A stretch of DNA of 64,000 nucleotides from Alectryocaccobium sp964389285 (GCA_964389285.1 CAYMCZ010000001.1:1-64000); one strand, 5' to 3'; positions 17,205 through 26,622 are shown, numbered from the stretch's first letter. The notes: generated from the letters alone by a model not told the origin. Program-made: numbers and translations.

Positions 17205-18257
17205 CTACAGTTTGTCATCTTTTTCGTCATCCGGTCCGCTCTCATAAAATATGGAATCAAGCTGCGCCCTCAGGACCTTCAGATTATCCACAACATTTTC
17301 ATAATCCATCCTTTTGGGGCCTACTATACCGATAGTACCCTTCATTCCCTTTCCGAGATCATAGGTCGTGGTAACTACGGAACAGTCTTCCATTTTGTTT
17401 ATCCTTGTCTCCTGACCTATCAGAACCTGTATCTCGGCTTCGTCACCCACGCTGTCCAGCACCTGCGCCAGCTCGGTTTTATCTTCAAGTACGGCGATAA
17501 GCTCGCTGGCCCTGCTTGAGTCCGAGAGTTCCGGATATCTGAAAATATTGTTTGCCCCGCTTGTAAATACCGGGATATCTTCTTTGTCCGACCTGATGGC
17601 TTCGGCCACGGCGTCAACCACTCCGGAAACCACTTCTCTGTGAATCCCTGCCTGCTGTTTCATCTCTGAGATCATATCCAGATTGATCTCTCCGATGGTT
17701 CTGCCGTTCATATGAGTGTTTAAAAGAAGATTCAACTTAAGTATCTCTTCGTCCGTGAGAGGTTCGGTCGCGTCTATCAGCTGATTTTTAATGCGGTTTC
17801 CCTCTGTGACGATAACCGCTAAAAGCTGAGTCTCCCGAACTCTTGAAAGCTGCACAAACTTCAGTCTCGCCTGATTAAATACCGGCCCGGTGATCATGGT
17901 GGCATAATTAGTATTGCTCGCCAGTATCTTGACCACCTGTTTCAGGATCTTTTCGAGTTTATCGGTCTTTTGTATCATCATTTCTTTCATGTCTGATACT
18001 TCCTGATCCTTGACCCGGATGATCTCATCCACGTACAGGCGGTATCCCTTGTCCGAAGGAATCCTGCCGGCGGAAGTATGGGGCTGGAGTATGTATCCCA
18101 TGTCTTCCAGATCGGACATTTCGTTTCTGATCGTGGCAGAACTTAAGTTCAGGTCAGTATATTTGGAAATCGTTCTTGACCCTACAGGCTCGCCGGTTTC
18201 AAGATACGTTCTTATAATAGCTGTCAGTATAGTACGTTTTCTGGCATCAAGTTCCAT
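17205..18257 (-). CDS. hrcA: Heat-inducible transcription repressor HrcA
   Basis: Repressor of class I heat-shock operons; binds CIRCE operators and is kept active by GroEL. The 350-residue protein has the N-terminal winged helix (RKRTILTAIIRTYLETGEPV, then SSATIRNEMSDLEDMGYI and the SAGRIPSDKGYR wing) and the GAF-like and C-terminal domains (TIGIVGPKRMDYENVV). It heads the operon and a perfect CIRCE element lies 29 bp upstream of its start, so it autoregulates. It ends in TAG. Confidence 0.97.
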   Translation of the reverse strand: MELDARKRTILTAIIRTYLETGEPVGSRTISKYTDLNLSSATIRNEMSDLEDMGYILQPHTSAGRIPSDKGYRLYVDEIIRVKDQEVSDMKEMMIQKTDKLEKILKQVVKILASNTNYATMITGPVFNQARLKFVQLSRVRETQLLAVIVTEGNRIKNQLIDATEPLTDEEILKLNLLLNTHMNGRTIGEINLDMISEMKQQAGIHREVVSGVVDAVAEAIRSDKEDIPVFTSGANNIFRYPELSDSSRASELIAVLEDKTELAQVLDSVGDEAEIQVLIGQETRINKMEDCSVVTTTYDLGKGMKGTIGIVGPKRMDYENVVDNLKVLRAQLDSIFYESGPDDEKDDKL

Positions 18258-18286
18258 CTGACCGGCACTCCTCTTTTATTATTTTG

Positions 18287-18313
18287 TTAGCACTCAATCT
18301 TTCAGAGTGCTAA
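18287..18313. promoter_or_regulatory. CIRCE operator (HrcA binding site)
   Basis: A perfect match to the consensus TTAGCACTC-N9-GAGTGCTAA. It sits between the hrcA promoter and the hrcA start codon, so HrcA bound here would block transcription of hrcA-grpE-dnaK-dnaJ and downstream genes. No second CIRCE was seen in the window. Confidence 0.97.
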
Positions 18314-18319
18314 CATCTG

Positions 18320-18353
18320 ATTATAAGATACCACTGCTTATACTCTTTGTCAA
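18320..18353 (-). promoter_or_regulatory. Promoter of the hrcA heat-shock operon
   Basis: On the minus strand, TTGACA (plus-strand 18348-18353) is followed after 17 nt by TATCTT (18325-18330) and, 5 bases on, by a perfect TATAAT (18320-18325). The -35 is consensus; which of the two -10 candidates is used is unclear. CIRCE begins just downstream. Confidence 0.65.
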
Positions 18354-18411
18354 TAAATTTGAAAATTTTTTTTGTGTGCTTTGTGTGAACATTTTATATC
18401 ACGATAAGTAG

Positions 18412-18440
18412 TTTACATCTGCCGTTTTTTCATATATTAT
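18412..18440 (+). promoter_or_regulatory. Promoter of the TOBE/Mop gene
   Basis: TTTACA (18412-18417), 17-nt spacer, TATTAT (18435-18440), about 78 nt upstream of the plus-strand TOBE gene and divergent from the heat-shock operon. Confidence 0.6.
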
Positions 18441-18517
18441 AATTAAAACCGAATCATATCTTAAAACAATTCTGTCGTTTATATGCGGCAGAACATTGTA
18501 TTCGAAAGGATAAAAAA

Positions 18518-18730
18518 ATGAAAATAAGTGCACGAAATCAGTTAAAAGGAACCGTAACCGAAATTCAGGAAGGAGCGGTGAACGGCATAGTTAAGCTCGA
18601 CATAGGCGGAGGAAATGTTATCAGCGCAACCATTTCCATGAGTGCCATTAAAGAACTTGATCTTAAACCGGGAAAAGAAGCTTATGCGATTGTAAAAGCT
18701 ACATCCGTTATGGTAGGTGTGGATCACTGA
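18518..18730 (+). CDS. Molybdenum-pterin binding TOBE domain protein (Mop-like)
   Basis: A 70-residue single TOBE/Mop domain (SARNQLKGTVTEIQEGAVNG, then VVKLDIGGGNVI-type strand and SAIKELDLKPGKEAYAIVKATSVMV). Such molbindins bind and buffer molybdate or tungstate as oligomers in the cytosol. AAAGGA precedes the ATG. No molybdate transporter or molybdoenzyme genes are adjacent, so its partner genes are elsewhere. The DMT transporter follows 44 nt downstream on the same strand. Confidence 0.88.
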   Translation: MKISARNQLKGTVTEIQEGAVNGIVKLDIGGGNVISATISMSAIKELDLKPGKEAYAIVKATSVMVGVDH

Positions 18731-18774
18731 ATATTTAACGGCGGTTGCATCTGACGGCAGCGAGGTACACGAAA

Positions 18775-19734
18775 ATGAGCAACGAATCTAAGAGTGTAAG
18801 CAGATGGAAGCTGTATGCGGCAGGTCTCACCTTTACAATTACAGTCGGATTCGCTTTTTTCGGAGTTAAAAAATGCGTTCCCTACTCCGACCCCATGACA
18901 ATACTTACCTATCGTTTCGGTACCTCGCTGATAGCCCTGCTGATCGTCATTGCCATCAGTAAAGCATTGGGCAAATACCCTGAGAAAAGACCCGGCCGCC
19001 CAAAGGCGCGGCTGTATCAGACGGCTTTCTTTTATAATCTTTTCATGCTGCTGCAGGTTCTGGCGATGATGTATTCCACATCCATAGAAGGAGCCATTGT
19101 TTACGCGGTGGTTCCTATCTTTGCGAAAATCATCGGACGAATCATGCTCGGAGAACGTTCCACGCCTCTGCAGAATTTCTTTGCCGTACTTACCGTAGCA
19201 GCTCTTATGATCCTGATAATCCTTAACGCGACCGACATACGCTTAAACGCGGCCGGCCTGATCATCATGGCTTTCGCCACCCTAAGCATGGCCATAGAAA
19301 ATGTATGCGCCAGATACGTCAGGGGTGTATTTACTCCGCTTGAAATATCAAAATGCATTACAATAAGCGGCTTTGTCGTATTTTTCGGCATTACTTTAAT
19401 CCGCTCATTTATCCGTATGGACTTTGTGAGCCTGATCGAGCCGATAACGCATCCCGAATTCGCATTTTGGATTACATATCTCGGAGTTCTGTGCATACTT
19501 CTGTCGGCGCAGCTCATGGCATTCATGCTGGCTCACATGGAAATAATCCAAAGCAGCATTTTTAACAGCGCGTGTACCCTCGTATCGGTAGTGGCCGGAG
19601 CTTTAATCCTCGGAGAACCTCTGTACTGGTTCCACTATCTGTGCGGGGCTCTGATTCTGACCGGCGTAATAGGTCTGATTTTTGCTCCTGTCAAAAAAGC
19701 TAACAGCGGGAAGTCTCTTCAGGACGATCTGTAG
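18775..19734 (+). CDS. DMT superfamily (EamA) transporter
   Basis: An integral membrane protein of 319 residues with about ten hydrophobic segments arranged as two EamA repeats; the second repeat contains NVCARYVRGV, and the C-terminal half ends with GALILGEPLYWFHYLCGALILTG, typical of EamA proteins. Such carriers export or import amino acids, metabolites or drugs; the substrate cannot be read from sequence. The ATG at 18775 with GAGGT 8 nt upstream is preferred over a TTG at 18745. The 3' end overlaps the convergent recN by 35 bp. Confidence 0.88.
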   Translation: MSNESKSVSRWKLYAAGLTFTITVGFAFFGVKKCVPYSDPMTILTYRFGTSLIALLIVIAISKALGKYPEKRPGRPKARLYQTAFFYNLFMLLQVLAMMYSTSIEGAIVYAVVPIFAKIIGRIMLGERSTPLQNFFAVLTVAALMILIILNATDIRLNAAGLIIMAFATLSMAIENVCARYVRGVFTPLEISKCITISGFVVFFGITLIRSFIRMDFVSLIEPITHPEFAFWITYLGVLCILLSAQLMAFMLAHMEIIQSSIFNSACTLVSVVAGALILGEPLYWFHYLCGALILTGVIGLIFAPVKKANSGKSLQDDL

Positions 19735-21415
19735 TCCTTAAATTTTCTTTGACTTCATTCGCAAGCTGCTTCATCTCTTTCGCGTTATTATATACGGTTT
19801 CGGTCAATTTTGTGCCGCCCAGTATCCTCGCGAGTTCATCGGACTCCTCTTCTTTTGAAAGGAGTCTGATTTTGGTTTTGGCAGTCTCCGCCTCAACCGT
19901 TTTTTCTATCAGAAAATGAGTGTCGGCCATTGCGGCTATCTGGGCGAGATGCGTTACGCAGAGCACCTGACGCTCCTTTGCTATCCTGGCCATCTTTTCC
20001 GATACCATCTGCGCCGTGCGCCCGCTTATCCCGGCGTCTATTTCATCAAAGATTACGGTGCCGATATTATCCGAATCGGCCAGAACCGTCCTTATGGCAA
20101 GCATTATGCGTGAAAGCTCGCCCCCCGAAGCCGCTTTTGAAAGTTCCATCACAGGTTCTCCGGGATTGGCCGATATCATGATCTGAATATTGTCATATCC
20201 GTCTCTTCTGTATGAAGTACTTTTTGAAAATTCTATTTCAAAAGCGTTATTGGCAAAATTAAGCTCTGCCATCTCTTTTTTTACTTCACGGCAGAAATTC
20301 AGGGCGCATTTTTTCCGCATTTCCGAAAGTTTACCGCCGGCCATGTCAAGAGTTTTTTCGGCTTTTAAGAGTTCCGCTTCCGCTTCTTTTTTTGCGCTCT
20401 CATATCCGCTTAAGAATTCAAGCCTCTCTTTCGCTTTCCGTGCATATTCCAGAACTTTTGCTTCGGTTTTTCCATATTTGGATTCCAGCCTCCTTATCAG
20501 ATCGAGACGTTCTTCGGTTTCGGCATACTCCTGATCCGAAAACGAAAAATCCTGAAGGTATGAAGCTGCCTGTCTGTTTGCGTCCGATAAAAGCGCTTCT
20601 ATGTCATTGAGCAGTGTTTCTGTTTCAGTCAATGCGTCATCGTAGCCTGATATGTCCGCCATCTCGCGTACGGCTCTTGAAATAAGCTCTCCCGCGCCCG
20701 AATCGTATCCGGTATATTCGTGTATCCGACTGAGAGTTTCAACTATTTTTCTGGAATTGGACATCAGGATGAATTTTTTCGCAAGTTCCGCTTCCTTACC
20801 CTCGTAAAGCGCCGCCTCGTCGATTTCATTTATCTCATATTCAAGCCTTGAGACTTCCCTGAGCCTGGCCTCCTCATCCATGTCAAATCTTTCGACTTCT
20901 TTTTCTTTATCCCTGAAATCTTTGTAAGCGTTTTCACATGAGATAAGAAGAGCGTCAAGCTCCTCTTTTGCGTAAAAGTCCAGCATCCGAAGCTGCTTTT
21001 CCGCCTTGAGCAGTGTCATATTTTCCCTCTGCCCGTGGATATTTATAAAAAGTCCGGCTATATCCTTTAACATGGCGGAGGTGCAGGTCTCCCCGTTTAC
21101 CCTGGAAATTACCCGGCTGCCGGTCAGCTTTCTGGAAATAATTATCTGATTATCAGACGCGGGATAACCCATTTCATCCAATTCTTTAAGAATCGTTTCG
21201 TCATCCGTATGAAAAACAAGCTCCACCATGGCGCTTTCGGCTTCACGACGAAGCATTTCTTTTGTAAATTTTCCGCCAAGAGCAATATTAACGGACCCCA
21301 GCAATAAAGACTTGCCGGCGCCCGTTTCGCCTGTAATGACATTTAATCCCCGTGTAAAATCCACGTCGGCTTCTTCGATGAGAGCCAGATTTCGTACATG
21401 TAAATTAACAAGCAT
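19700..21415 (-). CDS. recN: DNA repair protein RecN
   Basis: SMC-like ATPase that acts early in double-strand break repair. The 571-residue protein has the N-terminal Walker A (NVITGETGAGKSLLLG), a central coiled coil, the ABC signature (LSKAASGGELSRIMLAIR) and Walker B (TVIFDEIDAGISGRTA). It is the last gene of the xseAB-ispA-dxs-tlyA-nadK-argR-recN block, 14 nt after argR. It ends in TAG and overlaps the 3' end of the DMT gene. In many spore formers spoIVB and spo0A follow recN; here they do not. Confidence 0.97.
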   Translation of the reverse strand: MLVNLHVRNLALIEEADVDFTRGLNVITGETGAGKSLLLGSVNIALGGKFTKEMLRREAESAMVELVFHTDDETILKELDEMGYPASDNQIIISRKLTGSRVISRVNGETCTSAMLKDIAGLFINIHGQRENMTLLKAEKQLRMLDFYAKEELDALLISCENAYKDFRDKEKEVERFDMDEEARLREVSRLEYEINEIDEAALYEGKEAELAKKFILMSNSRKIVETLSRIHEYTGYDSGAGELISRAVREMADISGYDDALTETETLLNDIEALLSDANRQAASYLQDFSFSDQEYAETEERLDLIRRLESKYGKTEAKVLEYARKAKERLEFLSGYESAKKEAEAELLKAEKTLDMAGGKLSEMRKKCALNFCREVKKEMAELNFANNAFEIEFSKSTSYRRDGYDNIQIMISANPGEPVMELSKAASGGELSRIMLAIRTVLADSDNIGTVIFDEIDAGISGRTAQMVSEKMARIAKERQVLCVTHLAQIAAMADTHFLIEKTVEAETAKTKIRLLSKEEESDELARILGGTKLTETVYNNAKEMKQLANEVKENLRTTDRPEETSRC

Positions 21416-21429
21416 GGCTATTCCTTTTC

Positions 21430-21879
21430 TTATTTGATCAGCTCCCTGATCATGTCCTTCACCTTTGCCGCTTCTTTCTCGGAGCGGGCTGCCAGAAAAA
21501 TGGCATTGTCTCCCGCAATGCTTCCGACTATTTCGGGAAAGTGCATCTCATCTATGGAAGCTGCCGATGCCATTGCCATACCGTCTTCCGTCTTTACTAC
21601 CACGAGATTGCCTGCCGGCTCTACGGAAACGACCGCATCTTTGAGCGTCCTGAGATATTTATCCGGACTTCTTTCCGCCGCACGCCGGATTTCGATATAG
21701 CGCATGCGCCCCTTCCCCGAAAGCGTTTTGGTGAGCATAAGCTCTCTGATGTCTCTTGAAACCGTCGCCTGTGTCACGGCAAAACCGAGGTCTTTCAGCA
21801 TTGCGGCGAGTTCTTCCTGTGTCTCGACATCATTTTCATTGATTAGTCTTAAAATTTCGGCCTGTCTGGTTGATTTCAT
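21430..21879 (-). CDS. argR: Arginine repressor ArgR/AhrC
   Basis: Hexameric arginine-responsive regulator of 149 residues. The N-terminal winged helix (RQAEILRLINENDVETQEELAAMLKD, with the ARG-box recognition segment VTQATVSRDIREL) and the C-terminal arginine-binding/oligomerisation domain (GSIAGDNAIFLAARSE, containing the GD motif) are visible. It lies between nadK and recN, the usual Firmicutes arrangement, and AGGAGA precedes the ATG. Confidence 0.96.
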   Translation of the reverse strand: MKSTRQAEILRLINENDVETQEELAAMLKDLGFAVTQATVSRDIRELMLTKTLSGKGRMRYIEIRRAAERSPDKYLRTLKDAVVSVEPAGNLVVVKTEDGMAMASAASIDEMHFPEIVGSIAGDNAIFLAARSEKEAAKVKDMIRELIK

Positions 21880-21943
21880 ATTGGTTTCTCCTGCAATCGT
21901 ATTAAATTATTAAAAGCCTGTGAGTACATCCGGCAGGGCTTTA

Positions 21944-22804
21944 TTATTGTATCATCTTGTGCGCTAAGACGTCCAAAAAGCTGCTTTTAAAAACTTTGAT
22001 TATCGGCACGTCCATTTCGGCCTTAACCACCTCTACAAAATCACCGCTTGTAATCCTGGCTTTCTTAACTCCGTCAAACATGACCATGGCATATCCCGGA
22101 AAACCGTCGCTGTTATAGCCCCTTTCTATTTTGATCCTGTCGAAAGGCCGCAGTATTACGCTTCGGTTTATCATTGTATGCGGCGAAACGGGCGTAATCA
22201 TCAAAAGCCTTGCATCCGGCGATATTATCGGTCCGCCCGCCGAAAGCGAATATCCCGTGGAGCCGGTTGCGGTAGATACGATTACGCCGTCGGCCTTATA
22301 AGAGTTCAGTCTGGCTTCGTTTACCTTTATGTCAAGAGAAATCAGGCTCTCGGTGTCGGGTTTTGAAATAGCTATATCATTTACGGCTATATCCGAAACT
22401 ATAAGTTTATTTTTGTGATACACGTTTCCGAGAAGCATCATTCTGTTTCCGACCGAATAATTGTTGTCGATAAGCGCGTCAAGCGCGGGCTCTATGTTGT
22501 CTATGTTTATCTCCGTCAGATAACCGAGCGTTCCCAGATTTATTCCCACAAGGGGAATCCGGGTGGTCACCGTACGCCTTGCAACCTCCAGCATTGTGCC
22601 GTCTCCTCCAAGCACAACTATACACTCGGTTTGAGGCGGTATGTCCGATATGTTTTTGAACAGATTAGGCTGTTTGTTTTCCCTGTCACGGCAAAACAGA
22701 AACTTGCAATTCTTTCCTTTGGATCTTATATAATTAACTACTTTTGACGATACTTCACCGTTTCTGTCTTTGCTGTAATTTGTGATTACCAGAAAATGTT
22801 CCAT
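21944..22804 (-). CDS. nadK: NAD kinase
   Basis: Phosphorylates NAD to NADP. The 286-residue protein has the family GGDGTML motif (VVLGGDGTMLEVARR), the NLGTLGYLTEI segment, the NE/D-type motif VNDIAISKP and the glycine-rich TATGSTGYSLSAGGPI. It is encoded between tlyA and argR. Length and motifs match bacterial NadK/PpnK. Confidence 0.96.
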   Translation of the reverse strand: MEHFLVITNYSKDRNGEVSSKVVNYIRSKGKNCKFLFCRDRENKQPNLFKNISDIPPQTECIVVLGGDGTMLEVARRTVTTRIPLVGINLGTLGYLTEINIDNIEPALDALIDNNYSVGNRMMLLGNVYHKNKLIVSDIAVNDIAISKPDTESLISLDIKVNEARLNSYKADGVIVSTATGSTGYSLSAGGPIISPDARLLMITPVSPHTMINRSVILRPFDRIKIERGYNSDGFPGYAMVMFDGVKKARITSGDFVEVVKAEMDVPIIKVFKSSFLDVLAHKMIQ

Positions 22805-22818
22805 AAAAATTCCTCAAA

Positions 22819-23646
22819 TTATTTATCGAACGCCCCATGCGCTTTATCCACGGTATCGCGGATTTTATCTCCCCAAACAGAGGCTTCGTTTTCTTTTAAA
22901 CCGGTATTTGCCTGTTCGCGTTTTTCAAGACATAACAGATACTCTATGTTGCCTTCCGGCCCTCTGATCGGAGAATAATCAAGTCCCGACGGATAGAAGC
23001 CGCACTCTGCCGCAAAGGTTAAGACTTTTTCGATTACTTCCCTGTGTATGGCAGGTTCTTTAACGACTCCCTTTTTTCCTACCTTTTCGCGCCCGGCCTC
23101 AAACTGCGGTTTAATAAGCAAAACCGCGCATCCGGTATCCGCCATAAGCAGAAATAATGTATTCAACACCTTGGTAAGGGAAATAAATGAAAGATCGGCG
23201 GATATAAACGCAGGCCTTTCATCCAAAACGTCCGGTGTGAGATATCTGATATTCGTTTTTTCCATGCAGATAACCCGGCTGTCACATCTGAGCTTCCAGT
23301 CAAGCTGTCCGTATCCGACATCCACGGAATATACTTTCAAGGCGCCGTTCCGGAGCATGCAGTCCGTAAATCCTCCCGTGGAACTTCCGGCATCCATGCA
23401 TATAAGGCCTTTTAAATCAACAGAAAACGCTTTTAAAGCCTTTTCCAGTTTCAGGCCCCCCCGGCTCACATAAGGCATGGGCTTTCCCTTAAGACTTAAT
23501 TCAACCGTATCCGGAAACATCGTCCCGGGCTTATCTTCCCTGTGTCCGTCGGCAAGTATCATTCCCGCCATTATCATTGCTTTGGCCTTTTCCCTTGACG
23601 TTGCCAGACCGCGTCTTACGACCAGGATATCCAGACGTTCTTTCAT
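22819..23646 (-). CDS. tlyA: TlyA family rRNA (cytidine-2'-O)-methyltransferase
   Basis: A 275-residue protein with an N-terminal S4 RNA-binding domain (ERLDILVVRRGLATSREKAK) and an FtsJ-like methyltransferase domain (MDAGSSTGGFTDCMLRNGA, ADLSFISL). TlyA methylates 16S and/or 23S rRNA and affects capreomycin sensitivity in mycobacteria; the old label 'hemolysin A' is misleading. Its start overlaps the dxs stop by 4 nt (ATGA). Confidence 0.93.
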   Translation of the reverse strand: MKERLDILVVRRGLATSREKAKAMIMAGMILADGHREDKPGTMFPDTVELSLKGKPMPYVSRGGLKLEKALKAFSVDLKGLICMDAGSSTGGFTDCMLRNGALKVYSVDVGYGQLDWKLRCDSRVICMEKTNIRYLTPDVLDERPAFISADLSFISLTKVLNTLFLLMADTGCAVLLIKPQFEAGREKVGKKGVVKEPAIHREVIEKVLTFAAECGFYPSGLDYSPIRGPEGNIEYLLCLEKREQANTGLKENEASVWGDKIRDTVDKAHGAFDK

Positions 23647-25514
23647 GCTGATACGCTCTTTTCTTTTACAAGTTCCAAGACCTTTTTTACAATCGAATCT
23701 TTGTCGAGACCGTGCGCCTGCCTTTGCTGTTCAACCGTTCCATGGGCTACGAAATCATCTTCGACAGCCGCAATATGGACAAAGACGCCGAGCCCCTCTT
23801 TTGAAACCGTGTCGGAAACCTGCTGTCCGAAACCTCCGCTCCTGACGTTTTCTTCCATGGTGAGGAAGACCTTATGTCCGGCAGAGAGTTCCTTTAGAAG
23901 ATCGGTGTCAAGCGGCTTAATAAAACGCATATTAACGACCGTACAGTCAATCCCTTTCTCTTTCAGCTCATCTGCCGCCTCCATGGCTATACTTACCATT
24001 GAGCCGACCGCCAAAAGAGCTATCCCTTTACCGTCTTTAAGGACTTCCGCTTTTCCTTTTTCAATCGGCTGGATAAATTCTTCAAAATCCCTGCATGCCG
24101 TCCCTCTCGGATATCTTACCGCCACCGGTTCATTCAGCTTAGCGGCAAAATTAAGCATGTCTTTTAACTCCCGTCCGTTTTTGGGAGCCATCAGAGTCAT
24201 ACCGGGCATCATAGACATATATGACAGATCAAAGCATCCCTGATGAGTCTTTCCGTCCTCTCCTACAAGCCCCGCCCGATCAAGGGCAAATACAACCGGA
24301 AGCTCCTGCAGGCAGACATCCATCAATATCTGGTCAAAGGCTCTTTGCATAAAAGACGAATATACCGGAACTACGGGCTTAAGTCCCCCGAGAGCCAGTC
24401 CCGCGGCAAAAGTTACGGCATGCTGCTCGGCAATTCCGACATCAAAAAATCTGGCCGGATATTTTACCGAAAAATGCTCGAGCCCTACTCCTTCTCTCAT
24501 AGCCGCCGTTATGGCGACTATTGCCGGATCTTCGGTCGCTATCTCTACTATGGTTTCCGAAAAAATATCAGTATAGGATTCTTTTTTCTCCTGAACCGGC
24601 TTTCCTGTTTTCATCTGAAAAGAAGAGGTACCGTGAAATCTGGCCGGATTATTCCTTGCGGGTCTGTAACCCCGTCCTTTTTCGGTAATTACATGTACTA
24701 TCACCGGTCCGTTGAAAGCTTTGGCTTCTTTAAAAACCTTCATCATCTGGTGAATATTATGTCCGTCAACAGGTCCTAAATATGTGATTCCGAGATTTTC
24801 GAAAAACATTCCCGGGATCACCAGCTGTTTTATGCTGCTTTTGGTTTTACGAAGCCATTCGATAGTGCCGCTTCCGATGACAGGCACACGGTCAAGCGCG
24901 GAAGATACGCTCATTTTTAAGTTGGTATATGACGAAGAAGTCCTGATATTATCCAGGTATTCCGATATCCCTCCCACATTTTTGGAAATGGACATTTCGT
25001 TGTCATTTAAAACTATGACAAAATTCTGGTTTAAATGCGTCATGTTGTTCAGGGCTTCAAACGCCATCCCGCCGGTAAGCGCGCCGTCGCCGATCACCGA
25101 GACCACTTTATAGTCGTCCCCTGTCAGCTCACGCGCCCTGACATATCCTATACCGGCCGATATGGATGTCGAACTGTGTCCGGAGTCAATACAGTCACAT
25201 TCGCTCTCGGCACGTCTCGGAAATCCGCTTATGCCTCCCTGCGTCCTGAGCGAATCAAAGACATCTTTTCTTCCGGTCAGGATCTTATGGGTGTACGACT
25301 GATGCCCCACGTCCCAAATGATCTTATCTTTTGGCAGATCATATACCGCATGAAGTGCCACGGTCAGCTCCACCACGCCCAGGTTAGAGGCCAGATGTCC
25401 GCCCCTTTCACTGATCGTCTTTATCAATAATCGTCTTATCTCATTTGCCAGAACATACAGTTTTTCCTCGGGAATTTTATGTATGTCGTTAGGCTCTTTG
25501 ATATTTTCAAGCAT
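23643..25514 (-). CDS. dxs: 1-deoxy-D-xylulose-5-phosphate synthase
   Basis: Thiamine-diphosphate enzyme that condenses pyruvate and glyceraldehyde-3-phosphate, the first step of the MEP isoprenoid pathway. The 623-residue protein shows HLASNLGVVELTVALH, the ThDP motif GDGALTGGMAFEALNN, HVITEKGRGY, the transketolase segment with DVGIAEQHAVTFAAGLA and the C-terminal domain. The neighbouring ispA uses its downstream product, and it lies 7 nt after that gene. Confidence 0.98.
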   Translation of the reverse strand: MLENIKEPNDIHKIPEEKLYVLANEIRRLLIKTISERGGHLASNLGVVELTVALHAVYDLPKDKIIWDVGHQSYTHKILTGRKDVFDSLRTQGGISGFPRRAESECDCIDSGHSSTSISAGIGYVRARELTGDDYKVVSVIGDGALTGGMAFEALNNMTHLNQNFVIVLNDNEMSISKNVGGISEYLDNIRTSSSYTNLKMSVSSALDRVPVIGSGTIEWLRKTKSSIKQLVIPGMFFENLGITYLGPVDGHNIHQMMKVFKEAKAFNGPVIVHVITEKGRGYRPARNNPARFHGTSSFQMKTGKPVQEKKESYTDIFSETIVEIATEDPAIVAITAAMREGVGLEHFSVKYPARFFDVGIAEQHAVTFAAGLALGGLKPVVPVYSSFMQRAFDQILMDVCLQELPVVFALDRAGLVGEDGKTHQGCFDLSYMSMMPGMTLMAPKNGRELKDMLNFAAKLNEPVAVRYPRGTACRDFEEFIQPIEKGKAEVLKDGKGIALLAVGSMVSIAMEAADELKEKGIDCTVVNMRFIKPLDTDLLKELSAGHKVFLTMEENVRSGGFGQQVSDTVSKEGLGVFVHIAAVEDDFVAHGTVEQQRQAHGLDKDSIVKKVLELVKEKSVSA

Positions 25515-25521
25515 ATCTCAC

Positions 25522-26418
25522 CTATTTTTCCCTTGAAACCAGATATAAAATGATCTGTTTCAGAAATCCGGTATCCGCGGGCAGCTCATTAAGCAGCATA
25601 AGCGCCTCGCCAGTAAGCTCCCTTGCTTTTTCCGACGCCTTTTCCACGCCTTTCAGGGATACATAAGTATCTTTTTTGTTCTTTTCATCCGAATACACGG
25701 GCTTCCCGATAGTTTCGGCAGTCCCGGTTACATCCAGGATGTCATCCGTGATCTGAAACGCGATTCCCGCGTGAATCGAGATTTTTTCAAGCAGGCTCAG
25801 ATACTTATCATCCGCGCCCGCCAAAGCTGCCCCCGACATCATGGATGCCGCAAAAAGAGCTGCCGTTTTGTATTCGTAAATATAGTTAAGGAGTGTTTCT
25901 TTGTCCCGGTCTATTCCTGATTTTTCATTTTCAACATCGGCCGCCTGTCCGCCTATCATGCCCCTGTATCCGGATTTTTCGGAAATAATCCCGGCAGCTT
26001 TAAGAACAGGCGCCTTATCGTCGGCTTTCATGGCCGTCTCTATCAGCAGTTCGTATGCGTAATTAATAAGCGCGTCTCCCGCCAGAACTCCAAGCGCCTC
26101 TCCGAAAGCCGCATGCGTGGTCTTTTTGCCTCTTCTCAAAAGATCATTGTCTATGGCCGGCAGGTCGTCGTGCACGAGTGATGAAGTATGTATTATTTCC
26201 ATGGCCGCCATAAAAGCTCCGATTTCTTTTCCGCTTCCGCCGAAAATCTCGTAGCATTCACGCATCAGTATCGGCCTGATCCTCTTGCCGCCTGCCAGAA
26301 TACTGTAATTCATCGCTTCAATAAGGCTTCCCGGTGCCTTATCGTCCTTAGGAAGATATGCGCTTATAATATCGTTTGCTTCGCAAGCCTTGTTTTTTAA
26401 TATTTTCTCAAAGCTCAT
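25522..26418 (-). CDS. ispA: Polyprenyl synthetase, farnesyl diphosphate synthase type
   Basis: Trans-isoprenyl diphosphate synthase of 298 residues that builds farnesyl (or geranyl) diphosphate for undecaprenyl phosphate and quinone synthesis. The first aspartate-rich motif is HDDLPAIDND, the second FQITDDILDVTG, and the GGKRIRP substrate motif is present. It overlaps the 3' end of xseB by 11 nt. Product chain length (C15 versus other) is inferred from family context. Confidence 0.95.
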   Translation of the reverse strand: MSFEKILKNKACEANDIISAYLPKDDKAPGSLIEAMNYSILAGGKRIRPILMRECYEIFGGSGKEIGAFMAAMEIIHTSSLVHDDLPAIDNDLLRRGKKTTHAAFGEALGVLAGDALINYAYELLIETAMKADDKAPVLKAAGIISEKSGYRGMIGGQAADVENEKSGIDRDKETLLNYIYEYKTAALFAASMMSGAALAGADDKYLSLLEKISIHAGIAFQITDDILDVTGTAETIGKPVYSDEKNKKDTYVSLKGVEKASEKARELTGEALMLLNELPADTGFLKQIILYLVSREK

Positions 26419-26620
26419 ACGCTTCCCCGTTTTCGTTTTTATTTAAAACAATTATCTCTTTTTCTACCGTATCTATCTTTTCGCCGCATACTTTCACTAT
26501 TTCCATTCCCTCTTTATAAAGCTCAAACATTTTTTCGAGGGAAACGCCGCCTTTTTCCATTTCGGCAGTGATTTCTTCCAGTCTCGAAAACCCCTGCTCA
26601 AGGGTCATTTTTTCTTTCAT
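26408..26620 (-). CDS. xseB: Exodeoxyribonuclease VII small subunit
   Basis: A 70-residue helical protein with the family pattern TLEQGFSRLEEITAEMEKGG and LEKMFELYKEGMEIV, which forms coiled coils with XseA. It lies 2 nt after xseA and overlaps ispA, so the three are translationally linked. Confidence 0.95.
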   Translation of the reverse strand: MKEKMTLEQGFSRLEEITAEMEKGGVSLEKMFELYKEGMEIVKVCGEKIDTVEKEIIVLNKNENGEAYEL

Positions 26621-26622
26621 AG

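Noticed and set aside
19700..19734. 35-bp overlap of the DMT transporter and recN as evidence of a wrong gene call
   Set aside because: Both ends match family lengths and the genes converge; short tail-to-tail overlaps are common in compact genomes.
22819..23646. Hemolysin annotation for tlyA
   Set aside because: The S4 plus FtsJ-type methyltransferase architecture indicates an rRNA methyltransferase; haemolysis is a historical label.
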